Origin: Pseudomonadota bacterium
Lineage (GTDB): Bacteria > Desulfobacterota > Desulfobacteria > Desulfobacterales > C00003060
NCBI GenBank assembly: GCA_015222985.1
Contig: JADFWI010000214.1
Coordinates: 1 to 5,037 of the forward strand
Reading direction: 5' to 3'
Length of the DNA stretch: 5,037 nucleotides
The position numbers and the translations under genes were made by a program. This document shows, piece by piece, positions 1 through 5,037 of this stretch; the first letter of the stretch is position 1; the number at the start of each line of letters is the position of its first letter. The notes beneath the pieces are model-generated. The model was not told the DNA's origin. It ran no database searches and saw only the letters and a program-made list of their open reading frames with translations.

Positions 1-85
1 CGTCTCTGACAGATGGATGAAATGTATGTACTTCTGCGATATTTCATTTTGCCATTTCAAGATGCAGAATTTATGAGACGGGGTA
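1..85. other. Non-coding end downstream of rlpA, with short inverted repeats
   Basis: This is an AT-rich stretch after the rlpA stop with no gene visible. It contains short interleaved inverted repeats: CGTCTC (1-6) with GAGACG (75-80), TGAAATG (18-24) with CATTTCA (53-59), and TTCTGC (32-37) with GCAGAA (64-69). No GC-rich hairpin followed by a T-run is seen on the minus strand, so an intrinsic terminator cannot be called. The operon may end beyond the window or be terminated by another route. Confidence 0.35.
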
Positions 86-844
86 CTAGCGAGCTACTAC
101 AATAGCCTCCGGAAACCCATCGGTTTGCAGCATTTTTTCGTATTCCCTGGCCTGATCCAGGGTTGTGCACCGTGCAACACGAACCCTGTAGAATGTCCCC
201 TCCTTGCTCTCGTATGCAACAATATGGACGTCCTTGTACGCCGGAGCCAGTCTGTTTTTTATCTTTAGAGCGTTAGCCCTCTCTTTGAATGCGCCAACCT
301 GAACCGCAAAATCCCCAACATAGTAATTGCCCGCCACATAAGTCCGTTTGCCATCGGCCTTTGCCGCGGTTTTTTTCGGTGTCCCCAATGCCACAATCTC
401 CACAGGCGCTGTTCCCGGGCCCACCAAGCCGATCTTCTTGGCGGCGCCGTATGACAGGTCAATGATCCGGCCACGGACAAAGGGCCCCCGATCGTTTATT
501 CTCACCACAAGTTTTTTCCCGTTCCTTAAGTTACGCACCTTCACATAAGTTCCAAAAGGCAGGGTTTTGTGCGCAGCCGTCACGGCATACATGTTATAAG
601 TCTCGCCGGTGGCTGTCTTTCGGCCGTGGAACTTCTTCCCGTACCACGAAGCAATCCCCCGCTCTCGAAAACCACGAGCATGTTTTGCGGGCTGATACCA
701 TTGTTTGCCAATCTTGTACGGGGCGGGATAACCCGGAAGGGAAGGGGGTTCTTTTTCCGGCGTGGCACAGCCGAACAAGAAAAACAGGGAAATACATAAT
801 GCAAATGGGAGGGTATAGTGTTTAGGAAGAAAACTTGACGGCAC
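86..844 (-). CDS. rlpA: RlpA-family septal ring lytic transglycosylase lipoprotein with SPOR domain
   Basis: This 252-residue predicted outer-membrane lipoprotein faces the periplasm. RlpA proteins act on peptidoglycan lacking stem peptides, and in Pseudomonas RlpA is a lytic transglycosylase needed for daughter-cell separation. A signal peptide (1-25) ends in the lipobox LFGC, with Cys26 as the lipidated residue and Ala27 next, so no Asp retention signal for the inner membrane. A double-psi beta-barrel (about 62-152) contains IASWYGKKFHGRKTATGE, TAAHKTLPFGT and the hallmark INDRGPF (116-122). Glu81, His92 and Asp118 match conserved active-site positions of Pseudomonas RlpA (Glu120, His131, Asp157); Asn84 sits where that protein has Asp123. 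A SPOR domain (about 175-252, FAVQVGAF... to the end) would direct it to denuded glycan at the septum. The gene starts with GTG, 38 bases after the mutase small subunit. It is probably cotranscribed with the metabolic genes but functionally unrelated. Catalytic activity of this family member is inferred; some RlpAs appear non-catalytic. Confidence 0.93.
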   Translation of the reverse strand: MPSSFLPKHYTLPFALCISLFFLFGCATPEKEPPSLPGYPAPYKIGKQWYQPAKHARGFRERGIASWYGKKFHGRKTATGETYNMYAVTAAHKTLPFGTYVKVRNLRNGKKLVVRINDRGPFVRGRIIDLSYGAAKKIGLVGPGTAPVEIVALGTPKKTAAKADGKRTYVAGNYYVGDFAVQVGAFKERANALKIKNRLAPAYKDVHIVAYESKEGTFYRVRVARCTTLDQAREYEKMLQTDGFPEAIVVAR

Positions 845-851
845 AGTTCTT

Positions 852-856
852 TCCTC
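852..856 (-). promoter_or_regulatory. Ribosome binding site supporting the GTG start of rlpA
   Basis: The minus strand reads TTGAGGAAAGAACT-GTG. GAGGA lies 7 bases before the GTG at 842-844, an ideal distance. No in-frame ATG occurs before residue 85, far past the signal peptide, so this site decides the GTG start. Confidence 0.75.
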
Positions 857-882
857 AAGCGTGGAGCAATTCGGCAGCGATT

Positions 883-1278
883 TTATCTAACGTTTTCTTC
901 TATGAAACGAACAGTAGCGCTTGTGGGGGTGCCGGGCCCGAAAATGGCCCTTATGCCGGCCTTCTTCAGACCTGGAATATCCTCTTCAGGGATGATTCCG
1001 CCACCAATGACCAAGATATCGCTCGCGCCGGCCTCCTCTAGAAGTTCCATGACCCTCGGAAAGAGGTAGTCGTGGGCGCCTGACAGCACGCTCATGGCAA
1101 TAACATCCACACCTTCCTGGATGGCTGCATGGACGATCTGCTCAGGGGTCTGGCGCAAACCTGTGTAAATCACCTCCATGCCGGCATCACGCAAGGCATA
1201 GCAGATGACTTTGATGCCTCTATCATGACCATCCAGCCCTGGCTTTGCTGCCAGGACCCGAATCTTTTTCTTTGTCAT
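883..1278 (-). CDS. Methylmalonyl-CoA mutase, small subunit (cobalamin-binding)
   Basis: This 131-residue Rossmann-like B12-binding domain completes the mutase encoded just before it by holding adenosylcobalamin over the catalytic barrel. The N-terminus reads RVLAAKPGLDGHDRGIKV. It contains the DxHxxG signature at Asp16, His18 and Gly21, with His18 as the expected lower axial ligand of cobalt. The usual follow-up motifs are present: SVL (63-65), which contacts the nucleotide tail, and a glycine turn IGGG (91-94). FGPGTP (113-118) and the C-terminal helix TVRFIEENV are also typical of the methylmalonyl-CoA mutase C-terminal domain. Length is normal for a free-standing subunit of about 130-140 residues, so it is not a fragment of a fused gene. 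The ATG at 1278 has a good purine-rich site upstream. Other B12 enzymes share the motif, but position and domain type make the mutase role nearly certain. Confidence 0.95.
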   Translation of the reverse strand: MTKKKIRVLAAKPGLDGHDRGIKVICYALRDAGMEVIYTGLRQTPEQIVHAAIQEGVDVIAMSVLSGAHDYLFPRVMELLEEAGASDILVIGGGIIPEEDIPGLKKAGIRAIFGPGTPTSATVRFIEENVR

Positions 1279-1285
1279 CGGCTGA

Positions 1286-1296
1286 CCCTCACCCCT
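1286..1296 (-). promoter_or_regulatory. Ribosome binding site of the cobalamin-subunit gene, abutting the mutase stop codon
   Basis: The minus strand reads TAG-AGGGG-TGAGGG-TCAGCCG-ATG. The TAG (1297-1299) ends the large mutase subunit, and two purine-rich blocks, AGGGG and GAGGG, follow directly. The nearer block ends 7 bases before the ATG at 1278. This arrangement suits coupled translation of the two mutase subunits. Confidence 0.65.
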
Positions 1297-2973
1297 CTAT
1301 AACGTCGACACAGCCCTGTACTCTCCGAAAACCCCCCTCAGTATATCACAAATCTCCCCGAGGCTGGCATAGCATCTAACAGCCGCAATAATATGCGGCA
1401 TCAAGTTATCGGTCCCCTGCGCACAGTTCTTGAGCTTTTCAAGGGCCGAAACCACGGCAGCACCGTCCCGCCGTGCCTTGACCTGATTAAGCTTGGTCAC
1501 CTGAGACTCCCCGACAGCAGGATCCACACGCAGGAGGTTCCTGGGCGGCGCTTCCTCCTGTTGAAACTTGTTGAGCCCAACCACTACCTGGTCGCCAGAC
1601 TCCACAGCCCGTTGATAGGCATAGGCGCTTTCCTGTATCTCTTTCTGGATGAATCCTTGTTCAATGGCTGCCACGGCCCCTCCATTTTCGTCAATTTGGT
1701 CAAGGTAGGCCTGCGCCCGCTGCTCAATCTCGTCAGTCAGCCTCTCGACAAGAAATGAGCCTCCCAGGGGGTCGACTGTATTGGCAACTCCAGATTCGTA
1801 AGCAACAACCTGTTGGGTTCTAAGGGCTATTTGAACGGCCTCTTCCGAAGGGAGTGAAAAGGCTTCATCCATGGAATTCGTATGAAGAGATTGGGTACCG
1901 CCAAGCACGGCAGAGAGGGCCTGGAGGGTTACCCTGATCACGTTGTTGTGCGGCTGCTGGGCCGTGAGTGTGCATCCGGCCGTCTGCGTATGAAAGCGGA
2001 GCATTAGAGACTTGGGTGATTTGGCGCCGAATCGCTCCTTCATGATCCGCGCCCACAAGCGCCGAGCCGCCCTGAACTTGGCGCTCTCTTCAAAAAAGTC
2101 CATGTGGGCATTAAAGAAAAAAGAAAGCCTCGGAGCAAAGTCATCCACCTTAAGGCCCGCCTGGAGGGCCGCCTCTACATAGGCGATACCGTTGGCCAGG
2201 GTAAAGGCCACCTCTTGCACGGCCGTGGACCCTGCCTCCCTGATGTGATATCCGCTGATGCTGATAGTATTCCATGTGGGAATGTGCTGGGAACAAAAGC
2301 TGAAGATATCCGTAATAACGCGCATGGAAGGCGTAGGTGGAAAGATGTAGGTCCCTCTTGCTGCATATTCCTTGAGGATGTCATTTTGGATGGTGCCCTT
2401 CAATCTCTCAGAGGGCACCCCCTGTTTGGCCGCTGTTTCCACGTACATTGCAAGCAGAACTGCAGCGGGCGCATTAATTGTCATCGAGGTGCTCACCCGG
2501 TCCAGCGGGATGCCGTCAAACAGGGTCTCCACGTCCATCAGAGAATCAATGGCTACGCCCACCTTGCCGACTTCACCTTGAGCCAGGGGATGATCCGAAT
2601 CGTATCCAATCTGAGTTGGAAGGTCAAAGGCGATGCTCAGCCCTGTCTGTCCCTGCTCAAGCAGATACTTGTACCGCTTGTTCGACTCCTCTGCAGTGGC
2701 AAAACCGGCATACTGCCGCATTGTCCAGAATCGACCGCGGTACATAGTGGGCTGAACCCCCCGGGTGTAAGGATAACTCCCAGGAAATCCAAGGCCCTCC
2801 ATGTAGTCTAAGTCAGATTCGGAAAGGGGTGTATAGAGACGCTCCAGCGGGATTTCCGAAAGGGTTTGAAAAGTCTCTTTGCGCTCAGGACGCTTAGCAA
2901 CAAGCGCTGCCGTCTTCTCGGCCCAGCCGGCGGACGCCTCCTCAATCTCCTTCAGTTTCTTTGCATCATACAT
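1297..2973 (-). CDS. Methylmalonyl-CoA mutase, large (catalytic) subunit
   Basis: This 558-residue catalytic subunit forms the TIM barrel that binds the CoA ester for the radical rearrangement of (R)-methylmalonyl-CoA and succinyl-CoA. Conserved blocks in order are RGVQPTMYRGRFWTMRQYAGF (71-91), TAEESN (93-98), GLSIAFDLPTQIGYDSDHP (111-129), TIQNDILKEYAARGTYIFPP (194-213), SISISGYHIREAG (238-248) and FHTQTAGCTLTAQQPHNNVIR (327-347). Tyr88, Gln196, Arg206, Tyr242 and His243 line up with Tyr89, Gln197, Arg207, Tyr243 and His244 of the Propionibacterium enzyme. The Tyr/Arg pair that holds the methylmalonyl carboxylate is therefore kept; isobutyryl-CoA mutases have Phe/Gln there. The chain ends after the barrel and a short helical tail, with no cobalamin domain. 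That domain is encoded 18 bases downstream, so the enzyme is the split type. It is translated from ATG with a weak binding site. Family and substrate assignment are strong. Confidence 0.96.
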   Translation of the reverse strand: MYDAKKLKEIEEASAGWAEKTAALVAKRPERKETFQTLSEIPLERLYTPLSESDLDYMEGLGFPGSYPYTRGVQPTMYRGRFWTMRQYAGFATAEESNKRYKYLLEQGQTGLSIAFDLPTQIGYDSDHPLAQGEVGKVGVAIDSLMDVETLFDGIPLDRVSTSMTINAPAAVLLAMYVETAAKQGVPSERLKGTIQNDILKEYAARGTYIFPPTPSMRVITDIFSFCSQHIPTWNTISISGYHIREAGSTAVQEVAFTLANGIAYVEAALQAGLKVDDFAPRLSFFFNAHMDFFEESAKFRAARRLWARIMKERFGAKSPKSLMLRFHTQTAGCTLTAQQPHNNVIRVTLQALSAVLGGTQSLHTNSMDEAFSLPSEEAVQIALRTQQVVAYESGVANTVDPLGGSFLVERLTDEIEQRAQAYLDQIDENGGAVAAIEQGFIQKEIQESAYAYQRAVESGDQVVVGLNKFQQEEAPPRNLLRVDPAVGESQVTKLNQVKARRDGAAVVSALEKLKNCAQGTDNLMPHIIAAVRCYASLGEICDILRGVFGEYRAVSTL

Positions 2974-2981
2974 CGCACTAG

Positions 2982-2987
2982 CTCTGC
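2982..2987 (-). promoter_or_regulatory. Weak ribosome binding site of the mutase large-subunit gene
   Basis: The only purine-rich stretch before the ATG at 2973 is GCAGAG, 8 bases upstream, a poor match to the Shine-Dalgarno consensus. It lies in the 17-base gap after the carboxyltransferase stop. No in-frame ATG or GTG start exists between the two genes, so the start is set by position and by the typical MYDAKKL N-terminus. Translational coupling to the gene before it is likely. Confidence 0.4.
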
Positions 2988-2990
2988 ATC

Positions 2991-4541
2991 TTACAAAGGC
3001 AAGTTGTCGTGTTTTTTGGGGGGCATGGAATCCTTCTTGTTCTTGAGAGACTCCAGCGCTCTGATCAATTTGGGACGCGTCTGCTCCGGCAAGATAATCT
3101 CATCGATAAATCCCCTTTCAGCCGCGCGATACGGACTGGCAAAAGTTCTGCGATATTCTTCGATCATTTCAGCTTCCCTTTGCGCTGGATCTTCTGCCCC
3201 GCTTATCTCCTTTTTGAACACGATGTTCACCGCCCCCTCCGGCCCCATCACGGCAATCTCCGCTGAAGGATAAGCATAATTGATATCTCCCCACAGGTGT
3301 TTGCTCGACATCACGATGTATGCCCCGCCATAAGCCTTGCGGGTGACCACAGTAATCTTGGGCACTACGGCCTCACAGTAAGCATAGATGAGCTTGGCGC
3401 CGTGTTTTATGATTCCGCCAAATTCCTGAGTTGTGCCAGGAAGAAACCCCGGCACGTCGCAAAATGTAACAAGTGGAATGTTAAAACAATCGCAGAATCG
3501 AACGAACCGGGCGCCCTTAATGGAGGCATTGATGTCCAGGCACCCTGCAAAGAAGGAGGGTTGGTTAGCCACTACGCCCACGGTCATACCATTTAAGCGG
3601 GCAAAGCCGATTATGATATTGGGCGCATACCTGAGCTGGACCTCAAAAAAGTAATGATTATCCATGACCGAGTGGATAATCTTGCGCATATCGTAAGGCT
3701 GTCTTGGATTATCCGGCACAATTTCCCGAAGCCCCATATCGATTCGGGTCGGGTCGTCGGCAGGCTCAACAGCAGGGGGATTCTCCCGGCAGTTCTGAGG
3801 CAGGAAGCTCAAGAGACCACGAACCATGTCAAGGACTTCCTGATCGTCTTTTCCCGCAAAATGTGCGACCCCGCTTGTTGTGTTATGTGTCAGGGCGCCG
3901 CCCAGTTTTTCAGCCGTAACCTCCTCGTGAGTGACTGTCTTTATGACCTGGGGACCTGTGATAAACATAAAGCTGGTGTTTTCAACCATAAAAATAAAGT
4001 CGGTCAGGGCCGGGGAGTAGACTGCACCTCCGGCACATGGTCCCATAATGACCGAGATCTGCGGAATAACCCCGCTTGACAGGACGTTTCGCATGAATAT
4101 GTTCCCGTATCCGGCCAGACTGGAGACCCCTTCCTGGATGCGAGCGCCTCCTGAATCGTTTATGCCGATGAGCGGCGCGCCGTTTTTTCGCGCAAGGTCC
4201 ATGACCTTACAGATCTTGTCACTTACTGCAAGGCTCAGGGAGCCGCCCAGTATGGTAAAGTCCTGGGCAAAAACATAGACCAACCGGCCGTTGATGCGGC
4301 CGTACCCTGTCACAACGCCGTCGCCGGGAAACCTCTTTTTGTCCAGACCAAAATCTGTGGCCTGGTGGAGAACAAATTTGTCGATCTCTTCAAAGCTGTC
4401 TTTGTCCAGAAGCCCGTATATCCGCTCCCGCGCTGTCCATTTCCCTTTCTTGTGCTGCGTGTCGATCCGGTCCTGGCCGCCACCCAGTTCGGCCTCCGCG
4501 TTCTTTTCAATCAACGCTTGAATCTTGTCTTCATTTGCCAT
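2991..4541 (-). CDS. mmdA: Methylmalonyl-CoA/propionyl-CoA carboxyltransferase subunit (MmdA/PccB/12S family)
   Basis: This 516-residue cytoplasmic protein is the carboxyltransferase that moves a carboxyl group between carboxybiotin and the propionyl-CoA/methylmalonyl-CoA pair. It has the two crotonase-like halves of the family. The N-terminal half carries INDSGGARIQEG (127-138) and an oxyanion-hole loop GPCAGGAVYSPALTDF (167-182). The C-terminal half carries DVPGFLPGT (362-370), KAYGGAYIVMSSK (402-414) and PSAEIAVMGPEGAVNI (425-440). The end, KKHDNLPL (509-516), resembles the KKHGN-P tail of methylmalonyl-CoA decarboxylase alpha and transcarboxylase 12S subunits. Length is normal for the family. 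Ile409 occupies the position that is Asp in true propionyl-CoA carboxylase beta subunits (GGAYDVM), which leans towards the decarboxylase/transcarboxylase branch. It lies between the biotin carrier and the mutase. The alternative is the beta subunit of an ATP-dependent propionyl-CoA carboxylase. The family is certain; the exact enzyme, and so the symbol, is tentative. Confidence 0.93.
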   Translation of the reverse strand: MANEDKIQALIEKNAEAELGGGQDRIDTQHKKGKWTARERIYGLLDKDSFEEIDKFVLHQATDFGLDKKRFPGDGVVTGYGRINGRLVYVFAQDFTILGGSLSLAVSDKICKVMDLARKNGAPLIGINDSGGARIQEGVSSLAGYGNIFMRNVLSSGVIPQISVIMGPCAGGAVYSPALTDFIFMVENTSFMFITGPQVIKTVTHEEVTAEKLGGALTHNTTSGVAHFAGKDDQEVLDMVRGLLSFLPQNCRENPPAVEPADDPTRIDMGLREIVPDNPRQPYDMRKIIHSVMDNHYFFEVQLRYAPNIIIGFARLNGMTVGVVANQPSFFAGCLDINASIKGARFVRFCDCFNIPLVTFCDVPGFLPGTTQEFGGIIKHGAKLIYAYCEAVVPKITVVTRKAYGGAYIVMSSKHLWGDINYAYPSAEIAVMGPEGAVNIVFKKEISGAEDPAQREAEMIEEYRRTFASPYRAAERGFIDEIILPEQTRPKLIRALESLKNKKDSMPPKKHDNLPL

Positions 4542-4546
4542 GATAT

Positions 4547-4552
4547 CTCTCC
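4547..4552 (-). promoter_or_regulatory. Ribosome binding site of the carboxyltransferase gene
   Basis: On the minus strand GGAGAG sits 5 bases before the ATG at 4541, in the context TTGGAGAGATATC-ATG. It lies in the 35-base gap after the biotin carrier gene and supports the chosen start. Confidence 0.75.
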
Positions 4553-4576
4553 AAGACGAACTACGCCTTCCGCACC

Positions 4577-5029
4577 CTATCCTTGATCTATCACCACAAG
4601 AACATCATCAGTTGACACTTGATCTCCTACCTTGACCCGCAGTTCTTTGACAGTCCCGCCTGCGGGAGCGGGAATCTCGTTTTCCATTTTCATGGCCTCC
4701 ATCTTGACCACAGGCGTGCCTGCAGCCACGCTATCGCCAACGGAAACCATAACCTCCAATATGAGGCCCGGCATGGGTGCCAGAACCTGACCTGCCGACG
4801 GAACCGAGGCCACAGGCGCCAGGGGCGGTTCAGGGGTTGCCGGCCCCCTGTCTTGTGGAACACCTGGAGAGGGTGGTGCCACACGAGGGGCAACGACTGC
4901 TTCTGCTGCCTTTTTTACGTCGATTTCATAGGGCTTGCCATCCACCTTCACCACAGCCTGCTTACCGTCAAATTTCTCAATATCAATCTTATAGTCTTTT
5001 CCCTCAACGGTTAGCTCAAATGTCTTCAT
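4577..5029 (-). CDS. Biotin carboxyl carrier protein (acyl-CoA carboxylase / methylmalonyl-CoA decarboxylase type)
   Basis: This 150-residue cytoplasmic protein carries carboxybiotin between the two half-reactions of a biotin-dependent carboxylase, decarboxylase or transcarboxylase. Three parts can be seen. Residues 1-40 form a small beta-rich domain with two similar strands (VEGKDYKIDI at 8-17, VDGKPYEIDV at 29-38). Residues 41-80 form an Ala/Pro-rich flexible linker. Residues 81-150 form a biotinyl/lipoyl domain with PMPG (85-88), the EAMKMEN motif (111-117), where Lys114 is the expected biotinylated residue, and a closing GDQVSTDDVLVVI. Size and layout match the carrier subunits encoded beside MmdA/PccB-type carboxyltransferases. 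It is the first gene seen of the operon, 35 bases before the carboxyltransferase. The ATG start gives a full N-terminal domain. Its ribosome binding site would lie mostly beyond the window, since only 8 upstream bases are present. The biotin-carrier role is secure; which enzyme complex it serves is not. Confidence 0.93.
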   Translation of the reverse strand: MKTFELTVEGKDYKIDIEKFDGKQAVVKVDGKPYEIDVKKAAEAVVAPRVAPPSPGVPQDRGPATPEPPLAPVASVPSAGQVLAPMPGLILEVMVSVGDSVAAGTPVVKMEAMKMENEIPAPAGGTVKELRVKVGDQVSTDDVLVVIDQG

Positions 5030-5037
5030 ATTCTTAG

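Larger units (their letters stand above)
86..5029 (-). other. Putative operon: C3 carboxylation/methylmalonyl-CoA mutase genes plus rlpA
   Basis: Five genes follow one another on one strand with gaps of 35, 17, 18 and 38 bases. Three of the four internal starts have a convincing ribosome binding site. No gap is long enough for an obvious promoter or terminator. The first four encode consecutive steps of propionyl-CoA/succinyl-CoA interconversion. The true 5' end, with any promoter and further pathway genes, lies beyond the right edge. Confidence 0.7.

Noticed and set aside
1..85. Intrinsic terminator for the operon
   Set aside because: The inverted repeats have short, AT-containing arms with long loops and no following U-run on the minus-strand transcript.
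580..858. Minus-strand open frame of 92 codons overlapping the start of rlpA
   Set aside because: It is in another frame of rlpA, whose frame has a clear signal peptide, lipobox and barrel motifs. The overlapping frame has none.
1393..1758. Plus-strand open frame of 121 codons
   Set aside because: It is antisense to the C-terminal part of the mutase and shows no domain or ribosome binding site that I can support.
2104..2811. Plus-strand open frame of 235 codons
   Set aside because: It lies wholly antisense to the strongly conserved mutase gene, and its translation is rich in Arg, His and Cys with no recognisable motif. It is a by-product of codon use on the coding strand.
883..2973. Broken or frameshifted full-length methylmalonyl-CoA mutase
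   Set aside because: Each part has its own start, stop and complete domain, and the second has a good ribosome binding site. Separate large and small subunits are a known natural arrangement.
3654..4079. Plus-strand open frame of 141 codons
   Set aside because: It is antisense inside the carboxyltransferase gene, with no convincing start signal or family resemblance.
1..5037. A previously undescribed system such as a defence island, mobile element or CRISPR array
   Set aside because: Nearly all of the window is occupied by five genes of well-known families. No repeats, transposase, RNA gene or unknown protein were seen.

Overview
The window looks like part of a bacterial chromosome from an anaerobe, most likely a Desulfobacterota-type (former deltaproteobacterial) or related syntrophic or sulfate-reducing organism. 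This rests on two things. The C3 carboxylation module carries a split, B12-dependent methylmalonyl-CoA mutase, with catalytic and cobalamin subunits encoded separately as in many strict anaerobes and archaea. It is followed by a Gram-negative outer-membrane lipoprotein of the RlpA family. Taxonomy is inference; there is no rRNA or other marker here.

All five genes lie on the minus strand, so transcription runs from right to left and coding density is very high. In order of transcription they are: a biotin carrier protein (4577-5029); an MmdA/PccB-type carboxyltransferase (2991-4541); the catalytic subunit of methylmalonyl-CoA mutase (1297-2973); its cobalamin-binding subunit (883-1278); and RlpA, a septal-ring lytic-transglycosylase-like lipoprotein with a SPOR domain (86-844). 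Gaps are 35, 17, 18 and 38 bases, with no visible terminator between genes, so one operon is the simplest reading. The only other non-coding DNA is the first 85 bases and the last 8.

The first four genes form one metabolic unit. The biotin carrier and carboxyltransferase move a carboxyl group on or off the C3 unit (propionyl-CoA <-> methylmalonyl-CoA). The two mutase subunits interconvert methylmalonyl-CoA and succinyl-CoA. The route can run towards propionate oxidation or propionate formation, and the sequence does not tell the direction. A biotin carboxylase, membrane decarboxylase beta subunit, pyruvate-specific carboxyltransferase, epimerase and MeaB-type GTPase are all absent from the window. 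The carboxyl donor or energy coupling is therefore undecided: ATP-dependent carboxylase, Na+-pumping decarboxylase or transcarboxylase.

I found no mobile element, CRISPR array, RNA gene, defence system or clear novel system. The points most worth a second look are the specificity residues in the carboxyltransferase and mutase, the missing partner subunit, and the cell-wall gene at the end of a metabolic operon.
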